A program made the position numbers and the translations under genes. DNA of 64,000 nt, taken from a virus. The stretch is taken from positions 1-64,000 of IMG/VR virus record IMGVR_UViG_3300027896_000014; one strand, 5' to 3'. The stretch's first letter is position 1. Each line of letters begins with the position of its first letter. This document shows positions 1-7,524 of the stretch, piece after piece. Below the pieces are notes generated by a model. The model was not told the origin of the DNA, made no database searches, and saw only the letters and a program-made list of their open reading frames with translations.

Positions 1-39
1 TTTTGTTTCGTCTGAGTAAATTATACCAATCTTGACCAT
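1..39 (-). CDS. 5' end of an unidentified gene (partial)
   Basis: The first 13 codons of a leftward gene that runs off the window, reading MVKIGIIYSDETK. It starts seven bases after the stop of a poly-tryptophan minigene and has no good ribosome site of its own beyond GGTGG, so it may be translated by coupling to that minigene. Function cannot be judged. The second module copy has a different gene downstream of its MBL-fold gene. Confidence 0.4.
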   Translation of the reverse strand, partial: MVKIGIIYSDETK

Positions 40-45
40 ATTAAA

Positions 46-75
46 CTACCACCACCACCACCACCAATCATCCAT
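46..75 (-). CDS. nine-residue minigene MDDWWWWWW
   Basis: ATG, two GAT codons, six consecutive TGG codons and TAG, preceded by AAAAAGGAG five to six bases upstream of the ATG. It lies between the MBL-fold gene and the next leftward gene, with six bases before that gene's ATG. A run of rare codons after a good ribosome site is what a leader or attenuator peptide looks like, as with TrpL, so it could sense charged tRNA-Trp or couple translation to the next gene. It could equally be a chance GGT repeat. Confidence 0.4.
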   Translation of the reverse strand: MDDWWWWWW

Positions 76-99
76 AGATTACTCCTTTTTATTAATTTG

Positions 100-846
100 T
101 CAAGATTTTTTAAACTGACCCACTACCCGTTCCTGCGCAGCGTAGACCGGAATCCCTGTGGCTGCTTGTACCTCCTGTATCATGCATCGTTCGTCGGAAT
201 TGCCGTCTGATAGATGAAGCAAAAAAATTGACCGGCATTTTGAAAGGTCGTTGACCTTTAAAAAGGAGATTACGTTCTCTAAACTAAGATGAGAACGCCT
301 AACTCGGTGCCCAGCGACCGGTGGTAAAGCCCCACTAAGGACATTGTTCGTTAGAATATCAGCCTGGAAGTTGCACTCGATTGCAACTATCGTAATCCCC
401 TCGAATCTATTTTCGACGTAGGCGGTATCGGGTACGAATAGGAGGCGGTCATCCTTTTGGGCGATAAAAAATCCCAGGGGCTCCTCAGCGTCGTGTTCGA
501 GAGGGAAGGTTCTAATTACCCACCCAGACAGATCATATTTATGTTCCCACCCATCAATAATGTGATTACGATGGTGGAGGAGCACATCCAGCCGGTTTGC
601 AGTGCCTTGGCTCATCCAACAATCCACTCCCGCCTTGAGCAGATCCTTAACGGCCTTCGAATGGTCCCCATGCTCGTGAGAGACAAGACAGCCCCCGAGA
701 TCCGACAGGCTTATTCCGTACTCTCTCAATTTATCCCTCAATCGATTGATCGGAAGGCCAGCTTCGAGAAGGAGAGGAGCGGCGCCTTCGGATTGAAGGA
801 GATAGGCATTACCCCTTGAGGATGAGGCAAATGAAGTGAAGTTCAT
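100..846 (-). CDS. MBL-fold nuclease-like hydrolase (YycJ/WalJ-like), copy 1
   Basis: 248 residues of metallo-beta-lactamase fold. The metal motif HEHGDH (HxHxDH) is near residues 56-61, followed by further typical elements: EHDAEEPLGF, PDTAYVENRF, a conserved Glu/Cys stretch IECNFQ, and a C-terminal LLHLSDGNSDE. The family includes WalJ/YycJ-type proteins, some with 5'-3' exonuclease activity. Its place in one operon with RecT and a Rad50-like ATPase suggests it processes DNA ends for recombination, but this is inference. Its start overlaps the methyltransferase stop. A diverged second copy lies at 61241-61963. Confidence 0.85.
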   Translation of the reverse strand: MNFTSFASSSRGNAYLLQSEGAAPLLLEAGLPINRLRDKLREYGISLSDLGGCLVSHEHGDHSKAVKDLLKAGVDCWMSQGTANRLDVLLHHRNHIIDGWEHKYDLSGWVIRTFPLEHDAEEPLGFFIAQKDDRLLFVPDTAYVENRFEGITIVAIECNFQADILTNNVLSGALPPVAGHRVRRSHLSLENVISFLKVNDLSKCRSIFLLHLSDGNSDERCMIQEVQAATGIPVYAAQERVVGQFKKS

Positions 847-1523
847 AATAAATTCTCAAATAAAATTCCTTGCCTATGCCTTTGGATTCCGGTCTCATAC
901 ATATTTGGATCGATCTCACATGAATCCCATTTAAGATTTAGCTCTCGGGCCGCTCGGCCGGTGGTGTCCGAACCGGCGAAGGGGTCAATGACGTATTCAT
1001 TTTTGAAAAACCAGTTTGATAAAATACCTTTCACTACTTTGGCCGGCCTGGCGCATGGATGTTGAGTATCCGGGTGACTATTAGTGGGCTTTATCCAAAT
1101 CTGCCTTTTGTTGAAGCCGTCAACCTTTCGATCCGGCCATGGGCTGCCGAACGGAGCGAAATAAATAATTGGGTCAAGAGAAGATTCAACTGTTGCGAGA
1201 TATCGGGGTGGCACATATTTACAAAAGATTATCCATCGGTATTCAAGGGCTTCAATAACTTTAATTGCGGGGCCGACGTGGCGCATTCCTAACCAAATTA
1301 AACATCGGCCATTTTGTTTCAATACTCTGGCAGCTTCATCCGTCATTCCTTTTAGTAGCTCGAGCCAATTTGACTGACCCTGAATGTGGATATCGGGTCT
1401 TCGATGGCCGGTCGAAGATTTAGAAATGCGGAGACCCCAGGGCGGATCTGTAAAAATCCCATCAACCGATTTATCGGGAAGAGATTTCAAAAACTCAATT
1501 CCGTCCATAAGCCGATAAGTCAT
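843..1523 (-). CDS. DNA adenine/cytosine-N4 methyltransferase
   Basis: 226 residues. The catalytic motif IV DPPW is at about residues 26-29 and the AdoMet motif FAGSDTTG comes near the C-terminus (about 182-189), the order seen in beta-class amino-methyltransferases. It probably methylates phage DNA at N6-adenine or N4-cytosine to evade restriction. No restriction endonuclease partner is adjacent, so an orphan enzyme is likely. GAGGA lies upstream of the ATG. In the other module copy this place is held by an unrelated DUF6166-like gene, so it is a swapped cargo gene. Confidence 0.85.
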   Translation of the reverse strand: MTYRLMDGIEFLKSLPDKSVDGIFTDPPWGLRISKSSTGHRRPDIHIQGQSNWLELLKGMTDEAARVLKQNGRCLIWLGMRHVGPAIKVIEALEYRWIIFCKYVPPRYLATVESSLDPIIYFAPFGSPWPDRKVDGFNKRQIWIKPTNSHPDTQHPCARPAKVVKGILSNWFFKNEYVIDPFAGSDTTGRAARELNLKWDSCEIDPNMYETGIQRHRQGILFENLL

Positions 1524-1533
1524 TAGATATTCC

Positions 1534-2523
1534 TCAGAATCCTGGCGCCCTTTTTTCTCCCAAAACCATCCCTTTTTTCAGGAGAGCCGCCTGCTCTTCC
1601 TCTGGAGAAGGTAAATCATTGTTTGGCACGACTTCCGGCTTCTTCGTCTCTTCTGGTTCTCCCTGTGCCACCTTCCCCGATTCCTCCGGTATCATGATCA
1701 CTGATCCCTTGTTTGCCTTATCCTCGATCTCCATCTGAACCGCAGCCTCATCGGCCAATTCTTCTGCTCGGTTGATTCTCTCCAAGAGCAGGGCATTGTC
1801 ACTGCTGGCATTGATGATGAACTTTGCTACCTTGTTGATAACCGTTCTCAAGGCCATGTCCCGGGCAAACTTCCCGTGAGTGCTGGATGCCTTAAGTTCC
1901 CCTTTATCATCAAATGGGGTCGCCGAAGACATCTTCCAGGCCTGATGAATTTCTTCAATGGTCATGATTTCGGTCTTGATCGGGTCTCCCTTCTCGTCGA
2001 GCGCCATAACGTAGGCTGCTATAATTTTTAGCTTGTCAATGTTCTCAAGGCTCTGAACGTGCTCGATCACGGATTTCTTGCCGTTATGAATCCCGAAGGA
2101 GAATTTATCCCCCTCGTAAACCACATCGTAACCCCAATCCTTAATTGCGGGATTCACCATTTCAGCCACGGCCATGGATCCGAAATAGGAGCGACGACAA
2201 GTGAGGATTTTTCCATACACGATAAAGTAGCATTGCTTCTTGCCGGGGTTGAGTCCCTGGACTACCATGTCAAGGACGGCATTGGCAATGCTGGCCTTCG
2301 TACAAACTCCCGTCAGCTTGCCATCGGTCATAACTGGATTCTTATCTTTATCCTGGACGGTATTCAGGGTAAGATATGCTGACTTCAAGGCATTATCCAA
2401 GCTGTAGTTCCTTGGTAGATCAAGTTGTCCAGATTTCAGGAATTCGTTAACCTTCTCGCTCACAATATCCACGACGGATTTTTCTGGCACTGCGGTAACC
2501 TTCTTTTCTGCTGCTGTTGTCAT
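1534..2523 (-). CDS. recT: RecT single-strand annealing protein, copy 1
   Basis: 329 residues. The RecT-family core spans about residues 30-240, with recognisable stretches such as ALKSAYLTLNTVQ, IANAVLDMVVQGLNPGKKQC and GWKM-like segments, followed by an acidic, Pro/Glu-rich tail. RecT proteins coat single-stranded DNA and anneal complementary strands. No RecE-type exonuclease is next to it; the MBL-fold protein and the Rad50-like ATPase are the nearest candidates for end processing. A good AAGGAG site precedes the ATG. The second copy at 62266-63252 differs at many positions but has the same architecture. Confidence 0.93.
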   Translation of the reverse strand: MTTAAEKKVTAVPEKSVVDIVSEKVNEFLKSGQLDLPRNYSLDNALKSAYLTLNTVQDKDKNPVMTDGKLTGVCTKASIANAVLDMVVQGLNPGKKQCYFIVYGKILTCRRSYFGSMAVAEMVNPAIKDWGYDVVYEGDKFSFGIHNGKKSVIEHVQSLENIDKLKIIAAYVMALDEKGDPIKTEIMTIEEIHQAWKMSSATPFDDKGELKASSTHGKFARDMALRTVINKVAKFIINASSDNALLLERINRAEELADEAAVQMEIEDKANKGSVIMIPEESGKVAQGEPEETKKPEVVPNNDLPSPEEEQAALLKKGMVLGEKRAPGF

Positions 2524-2528
2524 AATTG

Positions 2529-3092
2529 TTATCTCCTTTCGTTAAATAGGTTTAATTGTTCCAATTCCTTAATTCTTGCCTGTAATTGTTGGATCTGTTT
2601 TAGTCTGCCGTCATGTAGTCCCTTTGTGTAGCCAGCCCTATAGCCTTTCCCATGTTCATGAATATGATAACCAATTTCGGTGAGTTCAAGATTTTCAATT
2701 CTGTTGTCATCCCTTATTCCGTTCTTATGATGAACAATCTCTTTTGGTTTTAAGCAGCGACCAATATATTTAGCCATAACCAAGCGATGTTCAAGGACGT
2801 AACCTCTGACAGCCATTGGATAATAGAAATCGCCTGAATAAACTTTCGTTTTTATGTAGCCATCCAGTTCTTTAAGACGACCGCCTTTCCAATTTGGGTG
2901 CGCTATCCCAACAGGATTTTTATATTTTTTGTTCTTCCCAGCGCAACTACAACATAAAGTTTTGTTTGGTTTCTGTCTTATTAAATTAACCCATCTTTCT
3001 TTTCCGCAATCTTCGCAGGCGTGCCAGATATAACCATTTCCGTAATTTCGCCCTATCTCTCGACCTCTTTTTATCTCACCGAGTATTGGCAT
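2529..3092 (-). CDS. HNH homing-type endonuclease, copy 1
   Basis: About 187 residues. The N-terminal part carries cysteine pairs (CEDCGK and CCSCAGK) that look zinc-binding; the HNH region contains LEHRLVMAK, EIVHHKNG and DDNRIENLEL, as in HNH_3 enzymes. The ATG at 3092 is preferred over an upstream TTG because GGAGG sits nine bases before it. The start overlaps the end of the SbcC-like gene. It sits between RecT and SbcC, as an inserted selfish nuclease would. The module copies change from diverged to identical inside this gene. Confidence 0.85.
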   Translation of the reverse strand: MPILGEIKRGREIGRNYGNGYIWHACEDCGKERWVNLIRQKPNKTLCCSCAGKNKKYKNPVGIAHPNWKGGRLKELDGYIKTKVYSGDFYYPMAVRGYVLEHRLVMAKYIGRCLKPKEIVHHKNGIRDDNRIENLELTEIGYHIHEHGKGYRAGYTKGLHDGRLKQIQQLQARIKELEQLNLFNERR

Positions 3093-3267
3093 GCTTACCA
3101 ACCTCCGTTTCGACTCTAAGGGTGGTGTCCTTTGGGGACACGTAGAGAGAAATCACCTGCCCTGGCATTTCGGGAATTTCAGTACAACTTTCCCGATTAT
3201 CAATGAAAATCGGAGCACGTAATCCATAAAATTGTTGTAGAGTCTTTATAATATCCATTCCAGATTG
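2769..3267. repeat. left copy of a ~499-bp identical direct repeat
   Basis: By eye this stretch is identical to 63500-63998 (offset 60731), covering the N-terminal half of the HNH gene and the C-terminal end of the SbcC-like gene. The flanking mismatches are at 2768 and 3268. Outside it, towards RecT, the two copies differ at many positions. Confidence 0.85.
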
Positions 3268-5061
3268 TGTTCTGGCCGCCGAATTTAAACCCGAGTTGTA
3301 GCCTACTCCTCCAACAGTAATTTCACAGCAGTCAGAAATTCCGCCATTTACTTGGACGTCAAATAATTTGAATTTTGTAAACTCGAACTTTCCGTTAATC
3401 CGATCAGTGAGCATGGAGACCTTTGCTTTTATGAATTGGTCCATAAGGTATAACTCGCTTTCCAGTTTTTCAAATTCGGCTGAGAGCTTTTTCTCTTCGG
3501 TCTTCAATTCCTCAATCCGCTTCTCTCCCTGTTCTCTTCCAAGAAACCTGTCAATTTTGGCCTTTTCAAATCCGTAGTGGGCCTGATGCTCCCTGATCTC
3601 TCCCTGAATCTTCTCAATATCCTGCGCCTTGCCTTCCCTTTCGGCCTTGATTTCATCATTAAGGGATTCTATCTCGTCCAAGAGATCGGCGTGGTGGAGA
3701 ATCCCAGAGAAGTCTTCGGATGATTGTTTGAGGGCGTTTCGTTCCTCGGTGACAGATTTCAGCTTGGTCTCGGCCTCGGAAATCGACGAGGAGATGATTT
3801 CACGCTCTTTTTTAAGGGCGTCTATTTCCTCTGCAAGGCGATCCCTCTGTTCTTTCAGGTCATGGCCCCTCCGGTTGATCTCACCTAACCCCTCGGCTTT
3901 GTCTTCATTGAAGGCAGATAGAGCCTTTTCCCTTGCACTCTGAACCCGGTCCGCTGGGAGTGCCTGACCGCAAGATGGGCAGGTGCCTGAAGTCGTGTCT
4001 TTGAATACCCTTGCGTCCATGGCCATCCACTGGTTGCGTATTCGGGTAAGCTCGGCATCCGTGCGTTGAATCTGTGCCTCTTTTTGTTTCAAATCTTCGT
4101 CTATGGCCTGCACTCTCCTATGCGAACCATTCGCCTTGGCCTCTACTTCAGAAATCTGTTGATTAAGACGATTCAGGGTGGAGAGCGATCCGGACCTGTG
4201 GGTATCTTCCATCTTTCGGAGGTCCGCATTGAGACCGGAAAGCTTGGTTGTCAGGGTCCCGACATTACCCCCCGTATTGACCCCCTGTAGCCTCAATTTC
4301 GCATCGTTCAGGGCAGTTTCAAGCCTCTGAGCCTCCGTTTCTGATGCCTTTCTGTCTATGCCAGTAACATCTGGAATTCCACGGCGTACCTCATCGATCC
4401 TTACCGGAATCCTCTCCATTTCCTTGTTAATCTCTGATCGGCGAGCCGTCACTATCTTTCGGTGATCATCGAGGGTGTGTTTTCCGAGAATGACAATGAG
4501 AGGAGATAGTTTCTCATCTGATGCAATTACATCGGCATCTGAGATATCACCACAGACTTCAAGTAAAAGGGCTCGCTGTTTCTGCCAATGGAGTGCCGGG
4601 AAGACTGAAGGTGAAGTAAGAAGGCGAAATCTTTCTTCTGCTCCAGTCATTTCATCAATGAAGGCTTTGTATTCTTTTTCGGTTTTTGGGATTGAATTGA
4701 TAAAGTGCTGTGTGGAATGACCGCTAAACTCTGCCTGTGCATGCCCCCTGGTCTTAATCCATTTTTCTCTAAATATCTTTTTTAGACCTATCTCTTCTCC
4801 CTCTATAAGCAGAATTGCTTCGACCGAATGATCAATACCTCTTTCAGCCACATTGCCATCAGCATCCAGATTTTTAATAGAAAAATCCGCACGGCCAAGA
4901 GCGTCTTTTCCAAAAAGTAACCAAGTGAATCCGCTTAACAATCTGGTCTTACCGGAAGTGTTCATACCATGGATGAATGTATCCTTACCCTCTGCGTTCA
5001 ATTCAAAAGTTCCTCCCTGAAAATCTTTGAGCTTCAATTTAAGGAGTTGTATGTTTTTCAA
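3076..5061 (-). CDS. Rad50/SbcC-like AAA ATPase
   Basis: 661 residues with the SMC/Rad50 plan: Walker A in HGMNTSGKTR near residue 33, a long coiled coil broken by a zinc-hook CPSCGQ near residue 357, then a second coiled coil, an ABC-signature-like segment LNSAARTQSGMD and a Walker B segment PIFIDNRES. Such proteins tether and process DNA ends, normally with an Mre11/SbcD nuclease, which is not seen in this operon. The start is TTG, chosen for AAGGAGG five bases upstream. The Walker B Asp is followed by Asn-Arg-Glu instead of Glu, a variant that also occurs in phage relatives. The last part is repeated at the right end of the window. Confidence 0.9.
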   Translation of the reverse strand: MKNIQLLKLKLKDFQGGTFELNAEGKDTFIHGMNTSGKTRLLSGFTWLLFGKDALGRADFSIKNLDADGNVAERGIDHSVEAILLIEGEEIGLKKIFREKWIKTRGHAQAEFSGHSTQHFINSIPKTEKEYKAFIDEMTGAEERFRLLTSPSVFPALHWQKQRALLLEVCGDISDADVIASDEKLSPLIVILGKHTLDDHRKIVTARRSEINKEMERIPVRIDEVRRGIPDVTGIDRKASETEAQRLETALNDAKLRLQGVNTGGNVGTLTTKLSGLNADLRKMEDTHRSGSLSTLNRLNQQISEVEAKANGSHRRVQAIDEDLKQKEAQIQRTDAELTRIRNQWMAMDARVFKDTTSGTCPSCGQALPADRVQSAREKALSAFNEDKAEGLGEINRRGHDLKEQRDRLAEEIDALKKEREIISSSISEAETKLKSVTEERNALKQSSEDFSGILHHADLLDEIESLNDEIKAEREGKAQDIEKIQGEIREHQAHYGFEKAKIDRFLGREQGEKRIEELKTEEKKLSAEFEKLESELYLMDQFIKAKVSMLTDRINGKFEFTKFKLFDVQVNGGISDCCEITVGGVGYNSGLNSAARTQSGMDIIKTLQQFYGLRAPIFIDNRESCTEIPEMPGQVISLYVSPKDTTLRVETEVGKHANTR

Positions 5062-5707
5062 TTGATCCTCCTTTGTGAATATCGCTTGGTAAAAGAGTCA
5101 GCGAGTCCTTAATGGACCAACCGATTTTCAAGCGATATCGTATAAGACTGGTGTCAATTCCCATTATTTCGCTCCATTCTACGAGTGTTTTGGTTTCACC
5201 ATTAAAAGTTATCATATGATTTGTTCGTTTATTCCTGGCCTGAACTGCTAACGGAATCCAAGTACAATTATCAGGAAAGTATCCTTCATTGTTATCCTTA
5301 CGCTCAATGGTCATCTCATCTGTGTATCCTTTACCATGTGCCCAACTTCGAAACGTAAGATAATTTACTCTCCATTTTTCATAGACCCTGATTCCTCTTC
5401 CCCCATATCGATCATAGTGTGAAGAATTAGGATCTGTGCATCGTTGAATCATTCCACGCCACAATCCATAAAGACGCTCTTTTTTGGAATATCCATGCTT
5501 CCAGTTTTTCTTTGCGACTAACTCTTTTCGTAAACACCCACAGCTCATAGTATTGCCATTTTTTAGGCTTCCGATTACTACGGTGACATGGTTCCCACAA
5601 TCGCAGACACATAACCATGTTGACTGTCTGTGGAATGTTAAACCAGCAAAAGAAATCACCACTAACCTTCCGAATCTCTGACTTGTCAAATCTGTGAATT
5701 TACCCAC
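5039..5707 (-). CDS. AP2/HNH-like putative homing DNA-binding protein
   Basis: 222 residues, likely GTG start with GGGGGA upstream. The N-terminus has FGRLVVIS and a Cys-rich CDCGN...SCGCL segment typical of phage AP2/HNH-associated proteins; then W..MIQRC, YGGRGIRV and a C-terminal helix-turn-helix-like segment. These proteins are usually mobile DNA-binding or homing endonuclease-like genes. The catalytic His/Asn/His set is not obvious, so it may only bind DNA. It overlaps the TTG start of the SbcC-like gene by 23 bases. Confidence 0.7.
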   Translation of the reverse strand: MGKFTDLTSQRFGRLVVISFAGLTFHRQSTWLCVCDCGNHVTVVIGSLKNGNTMSCGCLRKELVAKKNWKHGYSKKERLYGLWRGMIQRCTDPNSSHYDRYGGRGIRVYEKWRVNYLTFRSWAHGKGYTDEMTIERKDNNEGYFPDNCTWIPLAVQARNKRTNHMITFNGETKTLVEWSEIMGIDTSLIRYRLKIGWSIKDSLTLLPSDIHKGGSIEKHTTP

Positions 5708-5723
5708 GAGTTCCCCCTTTCCC

Positions 5724-5870
5724 TCATTCCTTCCTATATCCCAGCATCCACATGCCGAGCTTCACGAATCCCCAGGTGATTAGAAAGGCACCCATAAAGG
5801 CGCTCACATAGATTGACATTATGAAAGCACCTTCCATACCTGACTCTTGTAAAGCTGGATCAAGATACAT
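5724..5870 (-). CDS. small membrane protein (48 aa)
   Basis: 48 residues with one clear hydrophobic segment (about residues 12-43, including SAFMGAFLITWGFV) and a basic end YRKE. GGGAGG precedes the ATG. It fills the space between the AP2-like gene and the small-gene cluster in the same direction. Function unknown; a single-span inner-membrane protein is likely. Confidence 0.6.
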   Translation of the reverse strand: MYLDPALQESGMEGAFIMSIYVSAFMGAFLITWGFVKLGMWMLGYRKE

Positions 5871-5878
5871 GGCCTCCC

Positions 5879-6037
5879 TCACTTTTTCCTTGGCTTCTTT
5901 TTCCTTCCTGCCATAAATGCCAGATATAATCTATCTTCCAAATATATGATTGCAGTTGGAAGTTCCTTTGAGCATGACCGTCCTTCTTTACTTTCAATCC
6001 ATTTTTTCCAAGCGATTACATCGGGGGGTTTTTTCAT
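5879..6037 (-). CDS. hypothetical small basic protein
   Basis: 52 residues starting MKKPPDVIAWKKW, chosen because GAGGT lies just upstream. The frame stays open further upstream, but that part overlaps the preceding gene. The C-terminus is very basic (GRKKKPRKK), suggesting nucleic-acid contact. No family recognised. Confidence 0.55.
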   Translation of the reverse strand: MKKPPDVIAWKKWIESKEGRSCSKELPTAIIYLEDRLYLAFMAGRKKKPRKK

Positions 6038-6045
6038 GGCATACC

Positions 6046-6243
6046 TCACTTTTTCCATTTGTGAAGATTCATATCCCAATGCTTTAATTCTCGTTTAAGA
6101 TCATCAAGAACAGATTCGCTTAGACATAAATTCTTTACATTGTTCCTTGCAAATTGCTCAATGGCACTTCCCGCTACTCGCCTTCCCTGGTAAATTATTT
6201 CTGCTCCTTGTTTCATCCCTTCAATTATTTCATCGTACGTCAT
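6046..6243 (-). CDS. hypothetical protein (65 aa)
   Basis: 65 residues, MTYDEIIEGMKQGAEI and onwards, mostly helical with a charged C-terminus. GGAGGT lies upstream and the start overlaps the 57-residue gene upstream by 14 bases. It is part of the leftward run of small early genes. Function unknown. Confidence 0.6.
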   Translation of the reverse strand: MTYDEIIEGMKQGAEIIYQGRRVAGSAIEQFARNNVKNLCLSESVLDDLKRELKHWDMNLHKWKK

Positions 6244-6403
6244 GGCCTACCTCCTCAAACTCCTCCCAGGCCTCCTTATGAATCTTCCAAGATTCCTCAG
6301 CCTCCTTCGCTGATTTCTCTAAGGCGACAATGCGAATCCACTCGCAGCAAGAACAGAACAGTAGTAATTCACCGTTGAACATCGTTGCTCGAAGTGCGTG
6401 CAT
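6230..6403 (-). CDS. hypothetical protein with CSCC motif (57 aa)
   Basis: 57 residues. The N-terminal half has a hydrophobic stretch ending in FCSCCEW, the C-terminal half is a Glu-rich amphipathic helix. AAGGAGGGG directly precedes the ATG, and the start shares bases with the stop of the 33-residue gene upstream. Function unknown. Confidence 0.6.
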   Translation of the reverse strand: MHALRATMFNGELLLFCSCCEWIRIVALEKSAKEAEESWKIHKEAWEEFEEVGHDVR

Positions 6404-6504
6404 TACCCCTCCTTGGGTTCTGCCTCTTCTTCTTTGACAGCTTCAAGATATTCTTTCCAAGTTAGATATCCTTTTTCTAATTGCCTTTTTTCCCAAAGTT
6501 TCAT
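6403..6504 (-). CDS. very small charged protein (33 aa)
   Basis: 33 residues, MKLWEKRQLEKGYLTW then an acidic tail. GGAGGA lies upstream. It is coupled at both ends to neighbouring small genes (TAATG junction with the next one), which supports it being translated. Function unknown. Confidence 0.5.
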   Translation of the reverse strand: MKLWEKRQLEKGYLTWKEYLEAVKEEEAEPKEG

Positions 6505-6505
6505 C

Positions 6506-6652
6506 TCATTCCTCCGTGGGTTCTGCCTTGGAGATGGCTTGACAAATATCTTCATAAATATTTCCCAATGGCAATAACTCTGGGCTTAAACTTAGACCTA
6601 AAATGTAAGCCCTTGCTTCTTTCCACGGCCCTGGTGTATGTTTCATTTTCAT
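6506..6652 (-). CDS. hypothetical protein (48 aa)
   Basis: 48 residues, MKMKHTPGPWKEARAYI and onwards, with GGGAGGAGGGAG just before the start. MKHTPGPW-like N-termini recur in small phage proteins of unknown role. It lies in the leftward early operon with tight spacing to its neighbour. Confidence 0.6.
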   Translation of the reverse strand: MKMKHTPGPWKEARAYILGLSLSPELLPLGNIYEDICQAISKAEPTEE

Positions 6653-6823
6653 TCTCCCTCCTCCCATAAAGGATGCCGAAGAATTCTGTCAGATTTGCGT
6701 CTAACTTGGGCTCACATCTTGTCTTGCGACACGTCGGAAAGTTTCCTCAAGAGCTATTCGCCAATGAGGGTCAAGTGCCGGGACTGCCCTATCCCGGAGT
6801 GCCCTTCCGATCAGATGCTCTTT
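6653..6823. other. no convincing gene
   Basis: Leftward frames are interrupted here. A rightward frame ends in a Cys-rich segment (CRDCPIPECPSD), but it opposes the operon and lacks a ribosome site. I see no clear gene; it may be a decayed small zinc-binding gene. Confidence 0.4.
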
Positions 6824-7006
6824 TCAGCTTGAACCCGCTCGAGGCGGGGTGGCTGAAACCATCTCTCGTTCAAAATGTCGGCGCTTATCATATAAGATTC
6901 CTCGGCATCCTTTATCATATCCCTCGTTTATAATATCGGCACTTATCATAAGAGCCAAACATAACGCCAGCAGGATAACGTAAGCGATTGCGATTAGACA
7001 GAGCAT
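6824..7006 (-). CDS. small membrane protein (60 aa)
   Basis: 60 residues with an N-terminal membrane segment (LIAIAYVILLALCLALMI) followed by a soluble basic tail. The start follows the upstream gene's TAA directly (TAAATG), so translation is probably coupled. Function unknown. Confidence 0.6.
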   Translation of the reverse strand: MLCLIAIAYVILLALCLALMISADIINEGYDKGCRGILYDKRRHFEREMVSATPPRAGSS

Positions 7007-7471
7007 TTAGTCCACCCGATCCTTCCTTTCCTTCATGTAGCCCTTTGCGTCAGCATCGGGAAGGTCTTCTTCCTTCATGTAGCTTGTCGGATCTGGAAGA
7101 ACACTCGCCAGATCAATGGGAGCCTTCTTATCGAATAAGCTCTCCTGCCTCTCTTCTGAAGTCATCGCCCGCTCTCGAACCAATTCAAACGTATCTAAGC
7201 GAACCGTTCGAATGGTGTTGGTTTGGAAGTCTTTATCGATCCGGCACTCGATATTTCGCATCTCGAAACCGGACTGATATTTGGTCACCGCAGAAGTCAG
7301 TTCTGCATCAACCTTGGCAATATCTGATTCGAGTTGCTTCTTAATGGATTTGAGGTCTCCCTCCAATTCAGCCCTTTTAGATAAACAGTAGGCCATTTTC
7401 TCGGCCTCTTTTCTCATTTCCCCTTCTGTCAATGGATATTTCAGATATTCTTTAATGATTTCTTCTGGCAT
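7007..7471 (-). CDS. hypothetical coiled-coil protein (154 aa)
   Basis: 154 residues. Residues 15-65 are a strongly charged helical or coiled-coil region; the middle has a beta-like segment (YQSGFEMRNIECRIDKD). GGGAGG lies upstream of the ATG. Similar small helical proteins of unknown role occur in early operons of RecT phages. No enzyme motif is visible. Confidence 0.7.
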   Translation of the reverse strand: MPEEIIKEYLKYPLTEGEMRKEAEKMAYCLSKRAELEGDLKSIKKQLESDIAKVDAELTSAVTKYQSGFEMRNIECRIDKDFQTNTIRTVRLDTFELVRERAMTSEERQESLFDKKAPIDLASVLPDPTSYMKEEDLPDADAKGYMKERKDRVD

Positions 7472-7524
7472 GAAATTTCCTCCCTTTCAGTAATATACTT
7501 CTGGTAATATACTTGAAGGTTGAT

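Noticed and set aside
457-819. Rightward open frame antisense to the MBL-fold gene
   Set aside because: The opposite strand holds a clear MBL-fold domain and this frame has no ribosome site or recognisable protein features.
6638-6832. Rightward Cys-rich frame in the leftward operon
   Set aside because: CRDCPIPECPSD looks real, but it opposes the operon and lacks a ribosome site and start; recorded as uncertain.
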